Source: Trichostrongylus colubriformis
Lineage: Eukaryota; Nematoda; Chromadorea; Rhabditida; Trichostrongylidae
DNA length: 64,000 nt
Reading direction: 5' to 3'
Assembly (NCBI GenBank): GCA_963978905.1
Contig: OZ022261.1
Span: 12,835,992-12,899,991 of the forward strand
Below the pieces are notes generated by a model. The model had not been told where the DNA came from. It ran no database searches and saw nothing but the letters and a program-made list of their open reading frames with translations. Position numbers and translations under genes: made by a program. Of this stretch, positions 36,301 through 46,200 are shown piece after piece; the first letter of the stretch is position 1; each line of letters begins with the position of its first letter.

Positions 36301-38321
36301 CTCAGAATTAAGTTGACGGTGAAGGCCGAGATCATGGCAGAGAAGAACTAAAGAAGAAAGAACTACTACGCTGGCATTACTGCTTACTTTCGTCCAATCA
36401 CATGAGTTCTCATTTAAACAGTACCAAAAACGTTGTGAAAAAAAAGAAGTTTAGGTAGAAACTCCTCAAAACAATGAGGTTATTACCAGTAGTTCAGACA
36501 AGGAAATATTACGAATGGGAATGTAGTTGCAGTTCAACATGTACGTTAAAAGTATAATGAGAAGCTACAAGGCGAAACAGAGGAAGGGGAGACTTCATGC
36601 TAGGTAACTGAAGAAACGAGAAAAGAATAGGGAACAAGAAGGATTCATAAATACTTTTTATGGACCGTGCAATTATGTACTCACCATTCGCCACGTTAAA
36701 TTCTGATTCCAGAAGCTTGCTCCTTCCTCAAGAGAGAATAATACACCACCTATTGGAGCCCCGAAAGCTGCTGCTACACCAGCGGCTGCTCCCACCGAAA
36801 CAAAATCGCGACGTTCTCTGGAGAAACATAAGGTGAAATCCAACTAGAAGGGTGATTCAATATAAACAAACCAAATTGGAACATACCTATCGTTTCTGAA
36901 TTCTTTGAATAAGCCAGTGTCACAGCGTAAACATTGAGATCTGCCTTGAGAGATACCAGCTCCCACAACAGCACCAGAATGAATCATCGGTCCTTCCTAG
37001 GCAGTTTATGGAGAGAAATGTCGGTGAGTATTCAAAATAAGAATAGCGCGTTACCTTTCCAGCTGACAGGCCTCCACTCACAGCACAGGCAACTCCAATT
37101 GCTTTAGACACTAGAGTTTTCAACTTTACGACTTCGGGTATTTGAATACCATTCAAATAGCACTTGATCTGTGGTATTCCAGAACCTCCAGCAATTGGTG
37201 CCCAAAATACCACCTAAATTAATAACCGTTTCAACCGCTAACGAATAAAAGGAAAAAGAAAGCATATGAACTGAGAGAGATTGGAGTTCGAGCTTGACAA
37301 AAAAGATCTCGAAAATGGCAGAATAGCAATAGTACAAAATAGACCAACCGATATGAGCTAATGACCGCTTTAGCTGTGTAAGTGGTATCGAAAGAGTTAA
37401 ACTAACGATCAAAGGAGAAACAGAAAAAACATTTCAAGAGATCTGGTATTTGTTGGCAAACAGGAGTTTCACTTTCTTATAACAGAGTGACCTCAAAAAA
37501 CTCACTAAACTTCCAGCAATTCCAACAAGTAAACAATTGTAAGAAATCCAAGCCGCAACAACCTTCCACATGCAGCCATCACCACTGAGTTCGGTTTCTT
37601 TATCACATTTGGACAACACTGAAAAAGGTTAGACCGAGTATGGGAAAGGCGGCTGGAGGGATCGACGTACGATTTTTGATGATGAATCCAAACTTGATCT
37701 CTTGACTGTAGTGTAGCATGATATCAATTACTGCAGCAACGAGAGCAGTAACAATCCCGATGAAGAAACATACAATCCATCGATTACGTGAACGGCGCCA
37801 TAGGCTCATCTTGAAGCAGTACGATGAATCTCGAGAAGAGTCATATGATAGGTTTTTCTCTACTCAAGGAACTTTGGCAGAACACTAAACCAGTATCGAA
37901 TTTGCAACACCCAGAACGGGTGATGTCGTGAACTCATTTCAAAGTGGATGAAACGCTACACAATCCTTTCCGAATAAAGAGGACTCACGTGATGATAGGG
38001 ATCCGTCTCTTCTTCACGATATAGCTGGTTCTCAGAAACTTCATAATTCAGACTCTCATATTTCGATGACAACGCATGCTCCTGCTCCAAATCTGGAGGC
38101 GGCTGCTGCTGCTCTATTCGACGCCTACGTAGGCGTTCCTCATCCTAGAGTGGTTACTTTGCTGCAAACATTAAAGCCACTAAGCTTGGTGCTAGCGCAT
38201 ACCTCTCGCCTGCGACGAGACAGATTGGTGACATTCGATGAAGAGGCTACTCTTTCCAATCCAGTCACCGGATCCTCGTAAGGGTCAAGGCTAGAATCAT
38301 ACAGAAAATTAGAATGAGCTT
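33364..38321 (-). CDS. clh-6: CLC-7-type lysosomal chloride/proton exchanger
   Basis: Exons on the minus strand: ~38321-38203 (5' limit uncertain), 38144-37989, 37809-37671, 37618-37506, 37213-37055, 36996-36887, 36817-36685, 36347-36237, 36168-36053, 35958-35817, 35750-35657, 35594-35425, 35367-35260, 35038-34881, 34742-34541, 33959-33877, 33708-33522, 33471-33364. All phases agree, giving 762 aa plus at least 40 N-terminal residues; human CLC-7 is about 805. Selectivity signatures: GSGIPQIK in the first anion-binding helix; [10 protein letters not shown] with the gating Glu split across an exon junction; [10 protein letters not shown] with the proton-pathway Glu; AGVFIP as the third anion-binding motif. 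[14 protein letters not shown] matches the cytoplasmic N-terminus of CLC-7, separating it from plasma-membrane CLCs. Two CBS domains follow ([20 protein letters not shown]). The first coding exon(s) with the ATG were not found upstream of 38321. Confidence 0.95.
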
Positions 38322-38400
38322 CTTTTTAGGGAAAGAGCGAGCACAATTTTAACTAGTGTCGCATTAAGGTAGCTAATAGGGCGTTATGCTTTCTAACGAC

Positions 38401-38551
38401 TCAAGCAGATGGGTTAGATGCTTTAGCAGATGCTTTTTCATGCAGGAAAAGAGGATATGAATTCTACTCTAAGCCTCGGAAGGGAAAGGAGCTTCGACAT
38501 CGGTGGGAACTTTGCGTCCCCCCCCCCCCCTCCCTCACATTGATTGACCCC
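38401..38551. repeat. Dispersed 'AGCTTCGAC' fold-back repeat, copy 1
   Basis: Contains AAGCAGATG..GATGCTTTAGCAGATGCT, CTAAGCCTCGGAAGGGA and GGAGCTTCGACATCGGTG, then a C run and ATTGATTGACCCC. The same modules in the same order occur at 50.35, 56.03, 56.89 and 59.11 kb. It is non-coding, upstream of the known clh-6 exons. Confidence 0.75.
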
Positions 38552-39692
38552 GGAGGTATACTGGCTTTCAGATATTTGCTTGGCACATGAAACCTCTACA
38601 AAACAAATCTAATGTTCGTTGAAGCCGAAAGAGAACCTTCAAGCTGAACACCTTTAGAGATGCAAGGTTGCTCGAACCGTGCTTCTGCTTTCCTCAAAAA
38701 ACGAAGACCCACCTGCTAGAAGACAAAGCTCTCTGTCGGTTCGCAAAGGCGGAGATCACTGGATTTCTGGGGCCATCGTGGATCAGAGGTTCCCTGTCAT
38801 TCATTCCGGGCAGGAGCTAAATATTCAAGGAGGTATTTAACGAGATGTAAAAGTCGGACAAGGAACCGCTGCATAGTTGAAGGGCACGAGCAGAATGATG
38901 GTACATCCCTTGCAGCTAACACTGCAAAGAACGACTTCTTGAAAACCTGTTACGATTACGAGACAGAAAGCGATGCAGAGAATAAATAACCCAATGACTA
39001 ACAAAGGGACGTCTTTCAGTGTGTGTGATCATACCACACACAAAACACTTTACTTTACCGCGGCAGCATATTTTTGAATTAATGTGGATAATTTAAACTG
39101 TTTTTTGTGTTCTAGATTGCGGAGACAGCTTTCTGTTTCCATTTTCTCAATGGGTAATCGTTTGAAGGTGCTAATATGGTGGCGGGGGGGGGGGTGCATT
39201 CCAACAGGCTCGGCTTCCGATTTTGCCCATATTTTTAGCCTATGCCTTAGTTTAGGGAAACTCGTACCCCGCTCAGGTTAAAATATACAATTGAGTGTGT
39301 AAACTAATGATTGCAAAACGGTATCGCGAGTAAGGGACGACGGCGCATCCAGGGGTGGCCCCACTAGCACCGAATTCTCTCCTTCTCAAGGTGGGTTTCA
39401 GCTTTGTGGCGTAGCATTTTATATTTATCACTGGCGGTATCGCTAAATTTAAGAAGATTTTCCAGTCGGCAATGTCTCAACGGCGTGACCGTTCATGGCT
39501 AAAACGATATTCCGTGTGGCCTCCTCTTCGGATGCCTGAAGAGGGGATTTTTACGGAAAATGGCTACTTGTTTCACCACGAGACACCTCAGATACTTGAT
39601 GAACGTCATCGAGAAAGGCTGTTAGAATATGGTGAGCTGTAGTATGAGATTTGTAACTACTATCGTTGACTCCTTTCTTTTCTGCGGAAGAT
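38552..39692. other. Region upstream of clh-6, missing first exon may lie here
   Basis: No convincing ATG-bearing exon could be chained to clh-6 exon 38321-38203, although the start must lie to the right of it. A G-run near 39182 and scattered repeats are the only visible features. Confidence 0.35.
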
Positions 39693-40250
39693 TTATAGCA
39701 GGGCGCAGTAACATATTGCTGAGAATTTGTCGTCTGCAATGCGGTTCGGATGGGAATTAGGTAGCGACTCAATATTTCTGCCATTCCGTTTAATGCATAA
39801 TTGCTCATACGTGAGCAGCTTCCGTTCGAAATCTTCAAGCGGACTGTAAATTTCCTGCAATGTAAACTACGGGGTAAATGGATTGTCTCACTCGACTTTT
39901 TCAGTGTTTAGAAGTATTATTTTCAACAACAAGAAAAATCTTCCCTTTGAAACCTTTTGAAATTTCCTCAAAGAGTCGTTCAAGCTTTGACGGGTCAGTT
40001 GAAAGGATAACGGAATGACTTCGCATCTCACATAGGCACTGTTCAGAGTTGACGATTATACAATCTTGTACTAGAACAAGTGGAAGGCATAAAAGAAGTA
40101 TCTATCGGGCAAACTACGAATACTCATACGTAGGCAGATCAGTAACAGCAGAATCGACTCGTACTTTATTCTTTCTGTCAACTCGCCTGTTCGCCTGAAT
40201 CGTGCCTGCAACTGATGCTCTGGAGTTGCCGACCCGTCTATCACTTTCAT
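39693..40250 (-). CDS. Hypothetical 140-aa protein, divergent partner of the Myb-like gene
   Basis: Three exons on the minus strand, 40250-40130, 40070-39931 and 39854-39693, join in phase to 140 aa. The first intron (59 nt) has GTATGA and TTCTAG ends and the second acceptor is ATTGCAG; the second donor (CTT/GTTGTT) is weak. Residues around 40-55 read ILLLLICLLQDCIIV, a hydrophobic stretch; then DPSKLERLFEEISKGFKGK and a charged C-terminus (PLEDFERKLLTYEQLC). I do not recognise a family. Evidence is the consistent phase and splice sites only; the ATG choice is tentative because the frame stays open a further ~150 nt upstream, overlapping the opposite gene. Confidence 0.4.
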
Positions 40251-40278
40251 CCCATTTGCATCGCAGAAGGGTTCTCTG

Positions 40279-43200
40279 ATGCTGCTTTTTGAGCAATTGT
40301 TCTTTGAAGGTATCGAGCTTGCCTTCGGAGATCGCTTCACACCTGAGGAAGATGATAGAATCCGTAAGAATTGGCGTGCCGTTGCGCGAAAGTACAACTT
40401 CATCCATGATGATGCCCGCTTCTACGCGGGACATTTGGAAAGCCTAGAGTCTGTGAGTTATCTTACGTGAATATGCTAATATTGTCGTCGAAGCGATGTC
40501 TGGCTGCTTGCTTCTAATACTCTTTTCTCAAGAATGGGATGAATTGGTTGCACCTTGCATGCTGGAACTCTTGCTGGAATGGGGCTAAAGGTCAAATTTT
40601 AGCCAAGACTATAGTGGATCAATCAGTAAACTAAATTATTCATCGTTGTAATTATAATGTTAACTTTACTTTTTGCTTTAGGTTAAGGAGCAGCGGGTTC
40701 AGAACGCTATTCTAATCAAAATAGGGATGTGGCCGCAGTTGTGTATGTGGTAGCTTTTTTCCTTTGCGTTTTTGCAGCTCAAACGGAACACGATTGCAGG
40801 TCGCAAATTGGAATCTCGAAGCGCATATCAGGTTCAGAATCGAATGCTACGTATTTTTGATCCGTACTATGTCGGCGCTCCTTCGCCGTTGCCGCGAGAA
40901 ATAGTCCTTCACATACATGAGTATGATAACTATTACTTGGTGACTTCCCTTGGAATTATAAATACGCTCTTCAGACTTGCTTTTCGCGGTGAATCTCGCG
41001 GTGAAATTGCTCGTTTATTAGCTCTGCCAAGAAGGCAAGTTGATCATGTTCTGTACAACAATAAACGGCGATTAGAGCGTCAAGGCTGGACGGCCGAGGT
41101 GAGTCTTACCCGTAGTACCGCTTGCAGTATAAAATTCGAAGCACCAGAAAGATAACATACCCAGAAAGTGTCCAGGAAAGGGAGACATATGTGCTATGAA
41201 TAAATACTGGAAATCCAATGAGACTGTGTGTCTGTGAACCCTTTTGTTAACGCCCTTGGTTAACTCGATTGTGGGCGCATCTTGACCAAATGTCCGGAAG
41301 TGGTGCAATTGTCAGGTTTTGGCCGTTCCATCTCACTCTTCTTCACCGCAGTTTTCTTCAACACTCTGCGTTAGCACCAACAGTCGACTAAATGAATTTA
41401 GCGGTTCCTTTAGAAGAATGAGATTTTTTTTTGTGTTTCCTGTTCAACACGAGGGCGTGTATCCTCAAGACTTCGAAGGTTTTGAGGGTTTTGAGGATTC
41501 CGCAACCCTTTCCTTATGATATACATCCTGCGGCGCGTGAGCTAGCGGTGTGGAATATTGGAATATTGGCCGAATACATCATCTTTTTCCTATAATGAGG
41601 CCCCGAACAGGTTGATCATACGGTCCCCTTTGCTCGCAAGGACGTCGCGGACGATCCTCCGTCGCGATCATCTCCATTTTCCTTCACGGTGTCACCTGTG
41701 AAATTCCCTGGTTCGAAATGCTCCTTCAAAGGATTATTGTTGAATTTTAGGATGTTGCTCGCGACCTTAGTATGTTAGAAAGGAACTGCCTCCCCAGAGA
41801 TCGATATCGAAAGTTGTTTGGTAATTTTTACTTTGTGTCAATAGTGCTGAGATCCTTATTGTACGGAATGTGTTTCAGAAACAGTTTTATCAAAATCATC
41901 ATTGTGCGAATCGAAAGTTGCCGAATACCTTCGTTCCTCCTCATCCAACCTCATGGCCAGTCTTGTGGATTTCAACTGGACTGTACTCATCCCAGCGTTT
42001 CGACCACTACAAGCTGAGGAAATTAAACATGAGTGGTGCGTGCAATGGTTACCAGCTGAGCCTTCTTTTGTCGTAAATTACAATACACGTTATCAGTGTT
42101 TTCCCGTTTCTGGAGGGGTTGCACATGAACTCCTATGAAGTCTACAAGATCGCGTGATGGATAGAGTCAACGACTTTCTTCTCTTTTTACGACATTCGCA
42201 GCTCTGACCTGAGTCTAGAACACTTGCATACTCGACATTGAACGTTGCATTCATCGCAATGGTGTAATAGTCGAGTATAAATGTGGTTCAGCACGTCCCG
42301 TTCCTCATCCCAGCGCAACTCTACACAGTCCATTTCACTGGTAGGGCGTGGCCTGAGAGGCGAGAGTGAGAGTGTGTGGCGGGATGAGAGAATTCGATAC
42401 ATTCTCACCCAAGTCCCTAGGCCACGCCCTCACAAGCGCTCCGAAATAGTCTGTAAACACCTTTCGTCGCGCATCCGTTAATACTATTCCGGCCCAGAGG
42501 AAGTAGTTGTCCATCAAGTTTCTGATGCGATGACGTCGAATTTTTTCTCAATGTCTTAGTATTTTTCAGGGAAAATATTATTAAACAGCTTAGAGAATCA
42601 TATCTTGCCAATCTCGAATCGTTCGACGACCCTAAAGCGTGGGTTGATGCCATGGACAAGGTAGTTTAAAATGTATTTCCGTTCCATGACTTTTTTTCAC
42701 TAAAGGTGTCTGTCTGTTAAGGTAATGCCGCAGGTTCGGTTTTCGCTACGCGATTTATTGTATTATATGAAATCCTTGAGAAAGTGCATTGATGAAAAGG
42801 CCACTCTGGTTAGATCTCGGTTTATAAATAAGGAAAAGCTCGTGAAAAAGTGAGGTCTTAACAGAGTTCGCTTTTTATCGTTTGTAAATTTTGATGTTCA
42901 GATTGTCCGCTGAGGGCATTGTTGACGTGGAGCACTTCAATTTGAACGCTTGCCCCATATATAGAAGAATTGTAAAGGTTATATGCTTTTGGAATTCGGA
43001 AGTTTTTCGTCAGCTGCGTTTCCCGTTAACTGCTCGAGGTGTGATTTGCATATTGTCACCGCTCCATCGCTCACCATTGACGGAAACCAACTAGTGCTTT
43101 CAGAAATGCTGCGCATCCTAGAGGAGTGTTATAGGCGCTCGAAAGCGCCTATAAACGAAACCGCTTCGAGAACTTCACTCCCCAAAATTTCAACACATCT

Positions 43201-46200
43201 TCTAGTCGAGTGTGTTATTGACAGAATGCGGCACATCGATCCTTCATGGCAGCCTCCTGTAATATTCCAGCAATGGGTACTTCATGTTATCTGTTTTGCT
43301 TTAAACATTGTACAAACTCTTACATATAGGTACGTTCCTGGGATCATATAAGGTTGTTCTCGAAGTATTCGAACAATGAAGAAATAAGGAATTCGGTTGT
43401 GGACCGGCATCGTTCTAGGGAGACACTTTTCGAAAACCCAAAACAGTAAGAAATTGTGAAAGAAATTGTCCGCTTTTTTTAGGAGTTTTTGTGCGTGTAA
43501 CGTGTCCGGACGCCTAAAAGCATTGACAACTTCGGTCATTTCTTATTTTTTGTTGTTCTAGTTGTTTGTATGGTTCTGTTCCGTCAGCCAGAGAGGTCTA
43601 TACTCCATGGGAAGGCAACTGGATGGGCCAACCAGTTACTTCAGAGCATGTCACATCGTCAGTGCAGGTAATACCATCAATAATTCGAACTTTTTATGTT
43701 AGTAATAATTCTGGTTGAGGCCACCCGCGATAAAGACCATAATGGGCGGCGATCTAAAAGGCGAAGAAGTTGCAATTCACTGTCTGATGCATCCATGGAA
43801 GATATGCTGCAAAGTTCCAATCCTCAAGACCCTGGCGGTTCAAGTGGAAGGGGATACGCATGGAAGTCACCTCCCTGTACTCAGCAGTCAGACAGAAGGG
43901 AATCGTTCGAATCGGACCGAAACCGGAGCTCATCGTGTGATATATTCGCTGATGCAGCTGAGGAAACGATCTTGGCCGGAAATGTAGTTGCTCTTGAAGA
44001 GCAGGCGTGCAGTCGTGGTGGGGTTTCTTTAATTTCGAGTGGTATCTTTGTTGAACTTCTCCTTACTGATGTTGTTCTAGTTCAAATTTCAGATGTTTCT
44101 TTATCAGAGCCGACTTCTTCCTCACTCCATGTAAGCCGTGTCCCAACCACTATTGTGAGTGAGATTTCGGTGAGGTCTCCGGAAAGGTCGCCAAAACGCC
44201 GCGAAGTTCATTGGGAAGATGATGAAGAGTCGTTTGAGTGAGTCTTTTTCTTCTTCTTATCATTCTCAAATGCTGTGAAACAGAAAGCAGATGGGTGCCC
44301 TCAGCAAGTGTGGGGAAGGACCCCTGCTTGAACTGGCCATTTCTAATGCGCATGCATCACCTGGCGTATTTTTGGACGCGCTCCGACCCAGCTTTTCGAA
44401 TTTGAAAGGTTCTTTGACTTTCACGAGAGTCTAATGATACACCCTTTGAGCGCGAACTTTCGTAGGTACAGTCCAGTTCCCGAAGGCTGGCTGGGCGTGG
44501 CCTACAGACAGGGTGATAGTGTGTGGCGGGGTGAGAGAGGTCGATACACGTTCATCCAAGTCCGTAGGCCTCGCCATGCCAGCCGTCGGGAAATGGACGT
44601 TAAGGCTTCAATCTCGTTCTGTGATAGGCCGTATGATTTGAGTCTGTAGGATGCAGGATCAAGTCCTTGCAAGGATCAATTCTTCACTGTTCGTGATGCT
44701 TCTCCATGTGTCTGGGAAAGCACCTTTGGAATAGGATCATCATTCTGACGTCACTCTCAAAGGCACAGTTTACGATAATTTTCGTGCATCGCCCCACTCC
44801 ATAACGACCCCGGGGGTGCTGAAAAACACATACATGAAGAGAGAACAAAAAAACCTCCAAAACCCTGAAAACAAGGTGTTGTTGACCTTTCGGACGAGCT
44901 TGCAACTTAGAAGCAAGTATTTGGATAAGCTCTCTTAATAATATTTGGTTGTCCCGAAAGTTCCGGAACACCTCGACCTCTTTCTTTCAAATTTATTTCT
45001 TTACAACATAAAGCCTTTTGCAGCATGTCATATATCATTCGGAAGAGAATTTTCTACTCTACACAAAGACATGTCTTGTTGACTGAAATGTGTTTATGTT
45101 GTAAAGAAATAAATTTTAAAAGTGGTCGAGGTGTTCCGGAACTTTCGGGACAACCTAATATCATCTGATAAGGTTATGGTTACGATGGGAATTTCTCCTG
45201 TCCTTTCTTATTGCAGTCGATATCAGCCTCTTATCCACCTAGGTGATACCGCTGCCTGCTTGCTAAATCGAAGATGGGTAAGGGTCATCTTGACAATGCG
45301 CCATCCCATTCAGGGGGGTTCTTTACACTTCTAGCACTCACCCTCACGTCGCGGTAATGACACATACTTTGCGGTTGTAGAACGGGCTATCTACTATGGG
45401 ATGGAACCTATATAATCGGGGTGACGTGTAGTGTTGTGACCAGTGTTTCAGGAGGTCAAGTCACCAGTGTTGTGAGCAGGGTAATTCACCGTAGAAACGA
45501 TGAAATAAATATTCTCGTGAGATTAAAACATTGTATCACGGTCTGTTACAGTAACTAGCTTCCACCTTCATCATAGATCGTATCTGCTTTCTGTTAGAAA
45601 TTGTATTTAATGGAAGTTGCCCTAACTCAATCATCTAACTAACAAATATCCAACTTTACTAGATACTAACCTCATAAATATTTGATATAAGTAGACCAGC
45701 TACGTAGCCGAGATCTGGAAGTTGGTAGTAAATCAATCGTCTCGTAAAGTGAACCCTTCCATGGGTGACCTGACCCCATACTATTCACCGGAACACTTGC
45801 AACACACCCGATATAATCGTATCATCGTGAACTGTGCCTTTAACTGCCAGTTTTCATCACTTTTGGATATCCACTATTTTGGATACTCTGGCGCCCACAA
45901 AGCGCGAACCTTGTGATATTCGCAGAGTCGAGCTAGACGAGTCTGTGTTGAATTGCGATTCTGATCGTGCTTCAGAAAATAGGGTGTCCAAGGTAACTGG
46001 CAGATTGTGGAATATGAAAGCAGGGGTGCTCAGCAGTGTAATTGTAGAGAAAGAACCGAGTAAAACGGCGAAAGGCTGTGAAATAGGAGACTGAAAACCC
46101 CTTTTCGCACCCTTCTCTTCTGCGGCCCTGTGCATTACTAGCCCATGGGGTAGTTGTAGAGGGTAGAGGAATAGCCGATCGCGAACGTTGTGCCGCTCTT

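Noticed and set aside
42983..43351. Unspliced 122-aa frame in the Myb-like gene region
   Set aside because: No phase-compatible acceptor connects its 5' part to the previous exon; a 65-nt intron (43039-43103, GTGTGA..TTTCAG) restores the frame and fits the nematode consensus.
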